Source: Prorocentrum cordatum
Taxonomy: Eukaryota > Sar > Dinophyceae > Prorocentrales > Prorocentraceae
Direction of reading: 5' to 3'
DNA: 64,000 nucleotides
Assembly (NCBI GenBank): GCA_963575745.1
Contig: CAUYUJ010014561.1
Location: 77,001-141,000 of the forward strand
A model generated the notes under the pieces. That model searched no databases, was not told where the DNA came from, and saw only the letters and a list, made by a program, of their open reading frames with translations. The number at the start of each line of letters is the position of its first letter. Position 1 is the first letter of the stretch. Position numbers and translations under genes: made by a program. This document shows, piece after piece, positions 10,480 to 21,331 of the stretch.

Positions 10480-11345
10480 GGACTACCTCGCAATTTACTC
10501 AGACAGCGCGCCCTCGACACTCAGGAATCACGCTCTCGTCGCGGGGTCTCTCACGGTGTTCTTGGGAATCGCGCTATCGCCCGAGACCTCCTCGCGATTC
10601 ACGCAGGACTCCCGCCTTAGCAACCCGCCTGTTCCACCTGGCCGCCTGGGTCCGCCTGCCCGACCTGCCCCCTGGGGTCTGCCTGCCCGATTAGCCAGTC
10701 TGGTTCTGCCACGGGTGCACTGGTCTTGGCCTCCCTCCTGCTACTATCTTTCGTGTTCCATCCGTTTCCCTCCCCCATCCATCCGTCCTCGTTTCCGTTC
10801 ATTTTAGGGGCTGCGCTAAATGTTCGAGGAAGTTAAGGGGGATATACCCCATTCGGGCACGATTGAAGACGAAAAAAGCGGGTACCGAGAGTTCGGGGTA
10901 TACGTGTTGATTGGAACGCGATCAAATAGGAGCGGACACTCTGAACATGACTGTTGTGGTTGTTGCTGTTGCTGCTGATCGTGCTGTTGTTGGTGGTTTT
11001 GTTAGGCTGTCACTATTAAAGGATCAATAGTGTTGCTCCCCACCCTACGGTGCACATTGTATTTGTTCGATTGAGGTACCCCTGCCAGGCGCTCGCACCC
11101 TGTTTTTTTGTCAGGGAATGTGTTCCTCAAGCTTGCCCCCCGGCCCTCGGTTTACAGCAACAGCGGCTCTCGCTTGATAGTTTCTCAATTGTTGTTCCGT
11201 TCCCCCGCTCCCGCTTGAAACGTCCGCGCCATTAACTGAAGAATCGCACGTTCGCTGGGAATGTTCTTCAAATTTACTTGGGAACCGCCCTCTCGCTGGA
11301 AGCTTCCTGGCTAATCACGCAGAACTCACGATCGATCCGCCCGCT
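10480..11345 (+). repeat. dispersed CGCG/GTT repeat, copy 2 (fullest copy)
   Basis: Modules in order: (a) several ~40-bp degenerate units of the type GGAATCGCGCTATCGCNCGAGAC with TCCTCGCGATTCACGCAGGA; (b) Pro/Cys-type CCGCCTGCCCGACCTG units; (c) GGTACCGAGAGTTCGGGGTA and TACGTGTTGATTGG; (d) GTTGTTGCTGTTGCTG; (e) a unit with TGCACATTGTATTTGTTCG and GCGCTCGCACCCTG; (f) a return of module a at 11250-11345. The same module order is found near 12500-13120 and, reversed, near 25780-26440. It is therefore a mobile or segmentally copied unit of about 0.7-0.9 kb. No protein-coding signal. Confidence 0.65.
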
Positions 11346-11389
11346 CGGTCCGCCCGTCATGGTCATGCCCTTCGTGCCCCATGCTCGCT

Positions 11390-12300
11390 GGCGCCCTTTG
11401 TGCCTCATTGCTGCCCTTCGTGGCCCCTCCATTTGTGGCCCAGTGGTTGCCTTTCGTGGCCCCGATGCTGCCCTCAGTGGCCCCCTCGCTGCCCTTTGTG
11501 GCCCATACATTCGCCTCTCTTGGCCCCCAGTCGCTCGTGCTTTCAGTGGCCCCATTGCTGACCTTCGTTGCCCTGGCGTAGGCCCTTTGTGGCCCAAGTA
11601 TACGCCCGTCGTGGCCCCCAGTCGTTTGTGCCCTCAGTGGCCCCATTGCTGCCCTTCCTGGCCCCGCTGTTGCCCTCAGTGCGCACTTCGCTGCCCTTTG
11701 TCAATATATTGATTGGTTCGTGGCCCCCAGTCGCTCGTGCCCTCAGTGGCTTCATTGCTGCCGTTCGTGGCCCCAGTGTAGCCCCGTGTGCCCCCCCCCC
11801 GCTGCCCTCAGTGGCCCCTTCGTTGCCCTTTGTGGCCCATATGTTCGCCCTTCGTGGCCACCAGTCGCTCGTGCCCTCAGTGGCCCTTTGCTGCCCTTCG
11901 TGGCCTCAGCGTAGCTCCTTGTGCCCCCCCCCGCTGCCCATTGTGGCCCCGCTGCTGCCCTCAGTTGCCCAGGCGCTGCCCTTTGTGTCCCCCCGTCGCT
12001 TGCGCCCTCAGTGGCCGCGTTGTTGCCCTTCGCGGCCCCAGCGCAGCCCTCGTGGCCCCCTTGCTGCCCCCTGTGGCCCCGCCAATGCCCTTCGGTGGCC
12101 CCATTGCTGCCCTTCGTGGCCCCGCTGCTGCCTTCAGTGGCCCCCATCGCTGCCCATTGTGGCCCCGTTGCTGCCCTTGGTGGCCCATGTTTACGCCCTT
12201 CGTGGCCCCAGCTCGCTCGTGCCCTCAGAGGCCCCATTGCTGCCCTTCGTGGCCCCGCTGCTGCCCTTCAGTGGCCCCGTTGCTGCTTCTCTCGTCCGCA
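11390..12300 (+). repeat. GCTGCCCTTCGTGGCCCC tandem array
   Basis: A ~900-bp array of 16-20-bp units built from TGCCCTTCGTGGCCC and TGCCCTCAGTGGCCC. A higher-order marker, CAGTCGCTCGTGCCCTCAGT or close to it, appears near 11530, 11620, 11727, 11862, 11996 and 12207. Frames through it are artefacts of the repeat. Confidence 0.9.
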
Positions 12301-12357
12301 GTTATTCTCCCTCCCTCTTGTCCCTTGCCTCCCTCCCTTCCCCCGCTCCTGTCCTCC

Positions 12358-12360
12358 TCG

Positions 12361-12417
<57 letters not shown>

Positions 12418-12486
12418 TTTCTTTCTGTCGCTCTCGTTCTCTCTCTCTCTCTCTCTCTTTCTCTTCCTCTCGCCTTTCTCTCTCCT
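12358..12486 (+). repeat. (TC)n microsatellite
   Basis: CTCTCTCT with TTTC interruptions; polypyrimidine on +, polypurine on -. Confidence 0.92.
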
Positions 12487-12499
12487 CTTGCTCTTTTAA

Positions 12500-13195
12500 A
12501 ACTGGGCCCAATACACGTGGCTGGTCAGGAAGATGTACCCCCCAGAGGAGGTACGATCGAAGACGAAGAGGGCGGGTATCGGGGGGGTGGGATATACATG
12601 GTGAGGTACGCGCGAGCATTTAAAAAAGCGAACAGTAGTTTACTGCTGGTTGCTGTTGATGTTGTTGGTGTGGCTGTTGGTGTTGTTGTTGGTGTTGTTG
12701 TTGATGTTGTTGATTCTCACTTCTGAAGAACAATTGTTGTTGATCCCCCATCCCCTGGTAACCATTGAATTCTTCAACTACCGTGCTTCTCCCGGGGCTC
12801 GCACCCTCTCTCTTTAATGAAGAAAATGCAATCACCAAACTGCGCACCTGGCCCCCGGTCTACAACAACAGCGGTTGCCGCCTGATGTTTCATCACAAGT
12901 TATTCACACATCGCGCTCTCATACAGGACTCCCTCACACTGTACGCAGGAATCGCGCTGCCGCGTGGGACTTTCTCGCAATTAATTCAGACGCCGCGCCC
13001 TCGACACTCACGAGTCACGCTTTCGCTTTGGGCTTTCCCACGGCGTATTTGGGAATCGCGCTATCGCTCGAGACGTCCTCGCGATTCATGCAGGACTCAC
13101 GCTTCAGCAACCTGTCTGCTCGACCTCGCCGCTTGGGCACGCCTTCTCGACCCGCCCGTCAGGGTCTGCCCGCCCGATCTGCTTCTGCCACGTGT
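12500..13195 (+). repeat. dispersed CGCG/GTT repeat, copy 3
   Basis: Begins CCCAATACACGTGGCTGGTC and GGAAGATGTACC, then ACGATCGAAGACGAAGAGG, a (GTT)n run, ATCCCCCATCCCCTGGTAAC, CTCCCGGGGCTCGCACCC and CTGGCCCCCGGTCTACAACA. It then has the GGAATCGCGCTATCGCTCGA modules and CGCCTGCCCGATC-type units. A further partial copy (CACGTGGCATGTAAGGAAGA onward) lies at about 13465-13600. Confidence 0.6.
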
Positions 13196-13375
13196 TTACA
13201 GTCGACCCGCAGAGGAAGGATAGGCATCCCTCCCAAGGGTACCCTTGCATCCTTGCTTCCTGGGTCCATCCTTGGACACTTTCGTTGGCCGCGCCCCGCT
13301 CGAAGCGCTTCGAGATGGGCGTCCAAGGGCCTTGCATCCTTATCGCGTATCCTTACTTTGCGGGTAGACTGTACT
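13196..13375. mobile_element. MITE-like TIR element, family I copy 1
   Basis: The left end is TACAGTCGACCCGCAGAGGA followed by AGGAT. The right end is ATCCTTACTTTGCGGGTAGA followed by CTGTA, an inverted match. The core contains GGGTACCCTTGCATCC and GCCGCGCCCCGCTCGAAGC, shared with copies at 58605-58787 and 62560-62715. About 180 bp, no coding capacity. Confidence 0.7.
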
Positions 13376-13849
13376 GCTCCTGGCTCCCTCCTGCTACTCT
13401 CTCTCGTGCTCCATCCCTCTCCCTCCGCCTCCCATCCGTCCTCTCTCCCCATGCTCGTGCGGCTGCACGTGGCATGTAAGGAAGATGTACCTCCAACGGG
13501 ACGCGATCGAAGACGAAGATGGCGGGTACCGAGGGTTCGGGATACACGTGTTGAGTGGCGCGCGAAAGCTGTCTTCAAATGTTTGGTGTTGCTGCTGTTG
13601 CGTCTTATCTACGTAGCAATTATCCGTAAGGGTTTCGCCCCCTGCCGCCAGCCCAATTTCTATCAGAATGGCATATCAGAGTCGCCTCGGTGCGTGTCGG
13701 CGCTGCCTTGGCGCACCTGGGATCATCATGCCGGGGCGGACAGGAATCATCAGCGCATATTGGGACGTTGGTGTTATCCTAGTGGTTTTCGGCTCATCCC
13801 GTTACCGTGCCTGTGTTGTGGGTTTGAGGTCTCTTGTATATGTGTTGGG

Positions 13850-14060
13850 GTGTAGTGGGAGCCTCTCGGGGGCCTCTGAGAGGCGGTTTGGGCGCCTCTT
13901 GGGGGCCTCTTGGGGCCTCGTGGGGTATGTTTTGGGCCTCTTGGATGCCTCTTGGACGCGTCTTGGGCGCCTCTTGGGGCCTCTTTGGGCCTCTTGGCGG
14001 CCTCTTGGGGCCTCCTGGGGGCTTGTCGGGGTACAAATATCGAATGGTCCCTTCTCGGGG
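13850..14060 (+). repeat. GGCCTCTTGGG degenerate minisatellite
   Basis: Units of 10-20 bp around GGCCTCTTGGGGG and CGCCTCTTGG. The same low-complexity motif returns at 18725-19060 and 19280-19470. No gene recognised in these stretches. Confidence 0.75.
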
Positions 14061-14133
14061 CCGTCTTGAGGCCCTCTCGGGCCGTCTCGAGCATGTCTTG
14101 GGCCATCTCGAAGCCCTCTCGTGCCGTCTTGGT

Positions 14134-14386
14134 TGAGCGTTTCCACAGGGTTGGCAGTCTTGCTGACTCGGAGGCCAAACGTGCGGTTGCTAGGCACTCG
14201 CCTTTCGATCCTAAGGACTTGGAGGAGTTGGATTTCAAGATTGAGGTTGCCAAGTCTGTGTTGACCCTTGATGCTGCCCTCTTCCCTCTCTGGCCTCGTG
14301 TGGAGTTCCTTGCCTTGGAGCGTGCTCCTCCTCATCCTCCCTCCACCCCTCGGCTCCCCGCCAGCAGCACCGGCGGGAGCCCATGA
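14134..14386 (+). CDS. unassigned coding-looking fragment
   Basis: This frame encodes HRVGSLADSEAKRAVARHSP, then a stretch including FDPKDLEELDFKIEVAKSVL and LDAALFPLWPRVEFLALERA, and then a Pro/Ser-rich end at a stop. Composition and periodicity (charged/hydrophobic alternation) suggest a helical globular protein, but I do not recognise a family. A possible acceptor is TTTCCACAG before GG at about 14140. Codon third positions use more T than the GC-rich copia element and resemble those of the LINE at 42.7 kb, so it could be a retro-copied fragment. It lies in the inferred BTB intron 2. Confidence 0.3.
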
Positions 14387-14879
14387 GCGGACTGAGGAGT
14401 GGCAGGGCCTGCCTGCGTGGCTCGCTGGCAGAGGCTCGGCCCCCGGTCCAGGGATGCCGCGGCCGCATCAGCCAGGACGTTGGTGGGGTCCAGAAGCTAA
14501 ACCACTGAGTCGTTGCACTGCGCAGCTCACTCCCTGTCGTCTGCATGAGGTGTAGATTCTGTCGCCAAGGGGCTCAGATCAAAGGTTTGGGGTCCGCCTG
14601 TTCGCCATCCACGGTCACTGGGAAGCATCATTGGAGGAAGCCCTCGTCAGGAAGACACCCTGCTACTAGGTGTGTTGCGGCCGATACGAATTACAGCCTT
14701 CAGGTTTCTGTCTGATGAGTTTCCCCTTGTGGCAGAGATGTTTCGATCTGCTGCGCTGAACCTTGTTTCTGGTGCATGGCCGCCGATGCCCCCCCCCCAC
14801 ACCAAAGGATGAGGGGGAGAAGAGGGAAGATGAGGAAGCAAGGGCAACGCACGATTCGGAACACGGGGGATGGCAGGCT

Positions 14880-15240
14880 ATGAGAGGAAGAGGGAAAGGA
14901 AGACACGGAGGAGGGCGAGGAGGAGGGGGAGGCAGATGAGAGAAAGGAGGAGGAGGAGGAGGAGGAAGAGGATGAGGAGGAGGAGAAGGAGGAGGACCAG
15001 TAGGAGGAACACGAGGAAGAGTGGGAGGTAGCAACACAAGGAAAAGGAGGATTACCAATGCGGATCGGAAGGATCGGGAGCAATGGGAGCAGTAGAAGAC
15101 GGAGGGGGATTGCAAAATAGGAGGGGCATGAGGAGTAGGAGGAGGAGGAGAAGGAGGAGGCTGACGACGACAACGACGTGGATGTGGCAGAGAAGGAGCA
15201 GGAGTTAGATGATAGGGAGGTGGATGATGAGGCTAGAGAG
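14880..15240 (+). repeat. purine-rich GGA/GAA region
   Basis: Degenerate GGAGGA and GAAGGA repeats with stops in every + frame. The - strand shows Ser/Pro-rich low-complexity frames. From 14400 to 14880 and 15240 to 15650 nothing is recognised apart from the approach to the exon acceptor. Confidence 0.75.
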
Positions 15241-15652
15241 GGATGTAGTTCTTGATGGCAAGACGCTCACTATATGCCTTGTTTGGTAGTCTTTATGCAT
15301 CCCATGCCTTTCCACAAGATTCGCCGTGATGTCTTTGTCCGTCCTTCATTGTTTGGCGTGTCGATGTGGTCGCACCGATCGTTCGTTCTCTTTCGCTCTC
15401 TCCAGTTCAGTCTGACAGTTGGCGAGTGTGCGCGACGAGCAGAACAAGGGTGAGACAGGGCTGGACAAGGATCGAAGCATGACGTAGAGGCGGAGCAAGA
15501 CGAGGTGGAGAGTTGGAGTAAGAGGTCGCAGCGTTCGCGTTGCCACCAGCTTCACACACTGCTGCACATCCAGGTACGAGGGCACCGCTACCCGAGAGAT
15601 CAGCACGCGGGACTCGTGTACCGTCTCTTGGCTCTGACTTCAATCCCTGCAG

Positions 15653-15715
15653 GAGTTGAAACGTGCCTGCTTGGAGTATGCGACCAGCACCACCGAGACG
15701 CTGCAGGCAGTCCAG
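15653..15715 (+). CDS. BTB/POZ-domain protein, internal exon c
   Basis: A 63-nt exon (21 codons) encoding ELKRACLEYATSTTETLQAV and a final Q. It matches the BTB C-terminal helix (LKxxCLxFIxxNxxxV in the family), and it follows LGNQ of exon b as expected. The acceptor is strong: TTGGCTCTGACTTCAATCCC, then TGCAG before G. The donor is GA (GATGCG) after CCAG. Phase 0 on both sides. This assignment was made by finding the missing piece between exons b and d, so the joined product is a testable prediction. Confidence 0.65.
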
Positions 15716-16641
15716 GATGCGGGCTCACGCACCTGCACGCCAGATAGTTGTGGGTCTCGCGTCGCACCTGCCCGTCGGTCAACGCTCTCGCCGCGTTCCC
15801 ACATGTCTCATCTGTTGTGGTCACTTGGTCTTCTCGCATCCGCCCCCGCTGTCCACTGGCTTAGCCCCCCCCCCCCCGCCCGACCTCGCCGGTGCCTCAA
15901 GCACCCTGTCGGGTGGGTGGGAACATGAAGCACTCTCCTGCAACGTTTGCCAGTGGATTGGGGGGTACAGCCGGACCGAGGTATCATATCGAGATCGGCT
16001 CGGGGAGGGCACCCCATTGTTCATCGTGTTGATTGGGTGCTCTGGTGCATCCTGGGGAGGGTACCCTTGGATATTCTGCTTGTTTTTGCCGACGGAGGGT
16101 TCTCGTGTTCTTACGGGATGTTTCTTGTTTCTGGCCTAGGTCCGACTGCCGAGGGGGTGTCTCGGGGAGGGCACCCCTTCAGGCAAGAGAGAAGGAAGGG
16201 AAGAGGATGAGTTTCCGCGGGCCAGGAGGGAAGTGTGACGCATGCTGCTTGCACCAGCACGAGCGGATTCCCACTTGCAATTTGCGCTTGTCGCACGTGG
16301 GTTCCAACGACGGCGGTGTCGAGTGCCCGTGTAAGTTTGGAGGGCAGGTCGTGGGGTTAACGAAGGAACGGAGCCTCGTTGCTGAACTGACTGCGACAGG
16401 CCAACAACATCGCTCATGTTGGTCTTGATAGCAGCGCGATTCAAAACGCATGTTTGCCAGCGTTGCCTATGTCCTCTACTCTCTCCTCTACTGTCCCCCG
16501 TTTTCTATCCTTTCCTCACTCGCCTCATCTCTTCCCTCCCGTCATTCGTGTCATTCATCCTCTCCTCCTTCCTCCCCTGTCCCCTGTCTACCCTCTTCGC
16601 CTGCTTCATTTCTATATGTGAAACAGCGTGTTCTACCGCTG

Positions 16642-18122
16642 CTGGCGGAAAACCGAGGGGGGGCACTGGGGGTTCCTAACCCCCCCCCCTCGAAAACGGG
16701 GGGGGGTCACTACCGGTTCGAACCCCCCCCCCCCAGTCCATCATGAAAATGGGGGGGGTCACTACAGGTTCGAACACCCCCCCTCGAAAACCGGGGGGGG
16801 GTCACTACCGGTTCGAACCCCGCCCCCCCCCCCCCCTCGCCGCTGGCAAACGATGCCCGCTCCTCGGGACAGTTGGAGAATGATGGGGATGTTGGGACAG
16901 TGGTGAGGGGACAGCGGGACAGTGGTTGGGGACAGTGGGACAGTGGTGGGGACGGTAGTGGTGGGGACAGTGGTGAAGGCGGTGGTGCGGACAGTGGTGG
17001 GACAGTAGTACAGTGGGGAAAGTGGTGGGGACAGTGGGGACAGTGGGACAGTGATGGGGACAGTGGGGACGGTGGGACAGGCACAGTGGGACAGCAGTGG
17101 GGACAGTGGGACAGTGGTGGGAACACTGGGGACAGTGGGATAGTGGTGGGAACCGTGGGGAAAGAGGGGAGAGTGGGATTGTGGTGGGACAATGGCGGGG
17201 AGAGTGGGAACGCGCTGGTGGGGACAGCGGGGACAATGGTGGGAACAGCGGGGACAGTGGGACAGTGGTGGGGACGGTGGTGGTGGGGACAGTGGTGTGG
17301 GGGGACAGTGGGAATGTGGTGGAAACAGTGGGACAGTGGAGGGTACAGTGGTGGTGGCGACAGTGGTGAGGGCGGTGGCGAGGACGGCGGTGGGATAATG
17401 GGACAGAGGTACAGTAGGGACAGTGGTGGGTACAGTGGGAACTGGGGACAGTGGGACAGTGGTGGTGACGGTCGTGGTGGGGACAGTGGTGTGGGGACAG
17501 TGGGAATGTGGTGGAAACAGTGGGACAGTGGAACAGTGGTGGTGGCGACAGTGGTGAGGGCGGTGGCGAGGACGGCGGTGGGATAATGGGATAGTGGTAC
17601 AGTAGGGACAGTGGTGGGGACAGTGGGGACAGTGGTGGGAACAGTGGGACAGCTCAGTGGGACAGTGGCGGGGACTGGGACAGTGGGTCAGTGGGGACAG
17701 TGGGACAGTGGTTGGGGCCGTGGAGAAAGTGGGGAGTGGAACCGTGGTGGGAAGAGTGGCGGGGACAGTGGGGACAGTGCGACAGTGGTGGGGGCACTGG
17801 TGAGGACAGTGGTGACAGTGGTGGGAATAGTAGGGACAGTGGTGGTGAGGACAGTGGTGCTGGGGACAGCAGTGGGGGATGTGGTGCAGACGGTGGTAGG
17901 GACCCAGAGTTGTTTGCTGGCGGTGAGCGTGGGGGGGGGAGGGGTTCGAACCGGTAGTGACCCCCCCCGGGTTTTCGAGGGGGGGGGGGATTCGAGCAGG
18001 TATACCTGACCCCTCTCGGTTTCGAGGGGGGGGGGTGAACCGGTACTGACCCCCCCCGGTTTTTCGAGAGGGGGGGGGGGCCGGGGTTCGAACCGGTAGT
18101 GACCCCCCCCGGATCGGGTAGT
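16642..18122. repeat. GGGACAGTG minisatellite framed by inverted arms
   Basis: The left arm (16642-16860) carries three copies of GGGGGTCACTACCGGTTCGA followed by ACCCCC. The right arm (17905-18122) carries the complement, TTCGAACCGGTAGTGACCCC, in several copies. The innermost arm sequences also pair: CGCCGCTGGCAAACGATG on the left against GTTGTTTGCTGGCGGTGAG on the right. The ~1.04-kb centre is a 9-bp GGGACAGTG minisatellite with GGTGG variants and a local ~120-bp duplication (about 17335-17590). No conserved ORF. The structure looks like a foldback element that captured or grew a minisatellite. Confidence 0.85.
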
Positions 18123-18260
18123 GGCCGGTTTGGAGGGGGGGGGGGGGGGGGCAGGGGTCAGGGGAGAGGAGGGGTTTTGCCGGGGGGGAGGGGGGGGGGG
18201 CCTGCAGGGGGGGGATTTTCGGTGGGATTTCGATTTCCTGGATTTTCGAGGAAGAGGGGG
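18120..18260 (+). repeat. poly-G rich tract
   Basis: Repeated runs of 7-16 G separated by short CAGGGG and TTTTGCC spacers, immediately outside the right inverted arm. Potential G-quadruplex sequence. 18260-18600 shows nothing recognisable. Confidence 0.8.
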
Positions 18261-18611
18261 GGGAATTTCCCACAGTAAAGCGGCGGTGGATCACGCGCTC
18301 TGCTATATGTACACCCTTTCTTTTCCCCTCACCTCGCTGTCCTCTCTCATATGTCTCCAGTCCCCCCCCCTTTCCGAGGACACCAGAACATTGGATCGCG
18401 ATCAAATCTTTCCGTGCGATGCTGCACCCATACATCATTCACGGTTCGCGTGTCATAAATTTTGCCAATGAGAGTTGATGGGAAAAGAAAAGGGACTAAG
18501 AGACAGACATAGTGAATCAAAGCAGGCAACCATGGTGAACAGATGGATCTCGGGAGCAGGGGGGCGGCCTTGGAGGGCCTCTTCGGGCCATCCTTGGGGC
18601 CCGCATGGGGG

Positions 18612-18722
18612 CGATGAGGAGGAGGAGGAGGAGGAGGAGGAGGAGGAGGAGGAGGAGAACGAAGACGACGACGCCGACCACGACGACGAGAAAGAGGAGG
18701 ACGAGGACGAGGAGGACTGGTA
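18612..18722 (+). repeat. (GGA)n to (GAC)n microsatellite
   Basis: GAGGAGGAGG then GACGACGACG and GAGGACGAGG. It is followed to 19470 by degenerate CCTCTTGGGG-type repeats (both orientations mixed with GCCATCTTGG). Confidence 0.85.
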
Positions 18723-19603
18723 GGTCTCGGGGCCCTCTTGGGGCGCCTTTGAGCTCTCTTGGGAGGTCTCAGGGCCCTCTTGGGAGGAAGAGGGGTCTTG
18801 GGGACCCATTAGGGCTCTTTTTGAGGATCTCGGGGCCCTCTTGGAGGCCTCTTAGGAGCCCCGGAAGGCCTCCTTAGGGCTATCGTGGAGGACGTCGTTG
18901 AAAAAAGGGGGGTCTTAACGTTTTGTCCTCCCTTCTGAGGCCCTCGAAATCGCCCCTTGAGGCCCTCTTCGGCCATCTTGGGTGCTCTTGGGGCCGCCTT
19001 GGGAGCCTCTTCGGCCCATCTTGGGGCCATCTGGAGGCCGCCCTCAGGCCTCATCAGCGCCTCGGAAGCGGACAGGCGCGACGGCAACCATCAGTGATGT
19101 TCCGTGGGTGTTTGAAGGACTCAGAGCGTGAATTACCTACCCCGCTTTTGCTTCCAGGCAAAACCAAGTCCTACCACGCGCCTCCGTCAAGCGCCCTCAC
19201 CAGTAGAGGCCGTAGGTTGGCATCGCTTGGTTCCTCTTGGAAGCGAGGGTGGTCAAAAGCGAGGTAGGTTTGTTTGCCCCCTAAGGACGTTTGGCCTCTT
19301 GGGGGGGGTCGTGAGGGGACTCCGAGGGCACTCGGAGCCCTCTTGTGGCCCTCGTCGGGCCTGCCGGAGGGATGTCGGAAGCTGTCTTGCACCATCCTCG
19401 GCCATCTTGAGCCGCGTTGGAGGCCATCTTGGAGCATGGGAGGCCCTCTTGCAGCCAGCTTGGGCGACAATGGACCCCCTGACACATCGCGACCCCCCCC
19501 CCTCGAAAAAAACAACAACTCGGGATTGGGAGAGGGGGGGTAAATACCCCTCCCCGAAATGACAGATTTGAAAGGGGTCAGACAGGCATCGCGGGACCAC
19601 CTC

Positions 19604-19622
19604 ACTTAGCCCAAAGGGCTAA
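19604..19622. repeat. perfect hairpin CTTAGCCCaaaGGGCTAAG
   Basis: An 8-bp perfect stem with AAA loop, followed by GTGGGATTG. A related sequence, TATCCCAAAGGGCTGGTGGG followed by ATTG, lies at 29610, so the hairpin is probably the end of a dispersed element. 19625-20100 contains a small open frame with the word GGGTTTCTTGG and its inverse CCAAGAAACC but no recognised protein. Confidence 0.5.
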
Positions 19623-20299
19623 GGTGGGATTGCAGATGGCAGGGCACCCTGGGTTTCTTGGGCGGCGATGCGTTGGGTTTCGTGATGCCAAGCTGCTCTA
19701 CGCAAGCGGTCGAGAAGCCGCTCTTGTCACGGTACCTCGGGTTTCTCGTTCTGCAGCCGAAGCGCAAGAAACCCAACCTTGGACCAAGAAACCTCTGCGC
19801 GTGTCAGGGCTTGGTTTCCTGCTGTTGGTTTATGGCGGCTTGGCAGCCACTGCATTTGGATGCACATCGATTAATATGGCTATACTTCGCCTGGCTGAGA
19901 ATGGCCTAGCTAGATCCCCGAGAGTCGATTGGCGACAAATCGCTAAGCCCTCAGGGATCGACTCGCGTCTCTGAACTCAACCCCTGTTCACAGCAATGGG
20001 CCCGATCGTAGGGAGAGGTTTTCCCAGACGGGAGCTTCGGCTCCGAAGGCGACAGAGGCTTTCGGGGCTGCGTGAGCGCTGGACCCCCATCGGCCTGACG
20101 AACGTATTCGGCGAGGGATCCTCCTACCCACCCCCTCTTCCTCACCATCCTCCCTCCCTCCCCTCTTCTCTCACTCCTCCTTCGCCTTCTTCCCATTCCA
20201 CCCCCATCCATTTACCACTCATCCGTCTCCTTCGCCAGTTTACGATGTCTCCCGTCCTTCCACCTTGCTCCTCTTCCCCCGCCCCCCCCCCCCCGTGTG

Positions 20300-20314
20300 G
20301 AGGAAGGAGCAGGA

Positions 20315-20353
<39 letters not shown>

Positions 20354-20470
20354 CAGCAGCATCAGCAGAAGCGCAGCAGCAGCAGGTCGAGGCGGGGGAG
20401 GTGGTTGATGGCGGGGAGGGAGGGAGAACGGAGCGAAGATGCAGGACGATGATGATGATGCTGATGCTGT

Positions 20471-20508
<38 letters not shown>

Positions 20509-20521
20509 GTGATGGTGATGG

Positions 20522-20565
<44 letters not shown>

Positions 20566-20607
20566 GTGATGGTGATGGTGATGGTGATGGTGGTGGTGAT
20601 GATGATG

Positions 20608-20639
<32 letters not shown>

Positions 20640-21040
20640 GATGATGATGATGATGCTGATGCTGATGCTGATGATGCTGATGCTGATGCTGATGATGCTG
20701 ATGCTGATGCTGATGATGCTGATGCTGATGCTGATGCTGATGCTGATGCTGATGCTAATGCTGATGCTGATGCTGATGAGGATGAGGATGAGGATGAGGA
20801 TGAGGATGAGGATGATGAGGAGGAGGAGGAGAAGGAGGAGGAGGAGGACGATGATGGTGATGATGATGATGGAGGAGGAGGAGGAGGAGGAGGAGGATAA
20901 CCTAGGAGGAGGAGGAGCAGGAGGAGGAGGAGGAGGAGCAGGAGGAGGAGAGGAAGGGGCATGAGGAGGAAGGAGGGAAGACGAGAGCGACGGAGGAGGA
21001 GGAGGAGGAGGAGGAGGAGGAGGAGGAGGAGGAGGAGGGG
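20300..21040 (+). repeat. compound (AGC)n, (GAT/GCT)n and (GGA)n microsatellites
   Basis: (AGC)n at about 20305-20352. GAT with GGT at 20438-20650. GATGCT alternation at 20650-20780. GATGAG to 20815. GGA runs at 20815-20960 and 20990-21037. The ~320-codon + frame and 379-codon - frame here are pure repeat translation. Confidence 0.97.
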
Positions 21041-21331
21041 TAGAACTGGGGGCGGAGGCTGGAGGCGTGAGGAGAGAGGGAGAGGGGAAGGGGGGGGAAT
21101 GAGGAGGGAAAAGAAGCGGGAGGGAGCAAGTGGAGGAGGAGCAGGAGGAGGAGCCGCATCCACTTCCCCCCCCCGCCTCCGCCTGACGGCTGCTCAGCTC
21201 GTCGGCGTGTTGGTCCTCGTGCTGGGCCAGCCTCGAGTGGGCCGCCCGCCGTTGGGTGCCCGCTTGCCCGAGTCTAGCCACACCTCACCATACCTTGCCT
21301 CCCCCTCATCCCCCCCCCCCCTCCACCGCAG

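Larger units (their letters stand above)
6572..15652 (+). other. BTB gene intron 2 (9,081 nt, GA-AG)
   Basis: Inferred intron. It starts GAGCTGTCC after CCAG and ends in the pyrimidine-rich CTTCAATCCCTGCAG before GAG. The same AGGAG string sits at both borders. It carries copies of the CGCG/GTT dispersed repeat, the 79-bp array (8445-9080), an unassigned coding-looking patch (9298-10047), the CCTTCGTGGCC array (11390-12300) and another coding-looking patch (14134-14386). Confidence 0.5.
15716..21331 (+). other. BTB gene intron 3 (5,616 nt, GA-AG)
   Basis: Inferred intron from GATGCGGG to the polypyrimidine tract CCCCCTCCACCGCAG before GAC. It contains the 16.6-18.1 kb inverted-arm minisatellite, CCTCTTGGG degenerate repeats, a TTAGCCCAAAGGGCTAA hairpin (19604-19620) and long GAT/GCT and GGA tracts. 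Confidence 0.5.

Noticed and set aside
13668-14069. Frames rich in GASWGLVG and LGRLLG resembling a membrane protein
   Set aside because: Produced by the GGCCTCTTGGGG degenerate minisatellite; similar frames appear at the other copies of this repeat.
16873-18009. Gly/Asp/Ser-rich frames (GQWDSGGD repeats) that look like a repetitive structural protein
   Set aside because: They are translations of the GGGACAGTG minisatellite. A 9-bp unit keeps every frame open by itself, and Pro/His/Cys frames appear on the other strand.
20142-21281. 379-codon reading frame on the - strand, and its overlapping + strand counterpart
   Set aside because: Composed of poly-Ile/Ser/Pro from GAT, GCT and GGA microsatellites; no conserved residues. 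The same applies to long frames at 350-1225, 32649-33887, 35140-36132, 38733-39860 and 44967-45641.
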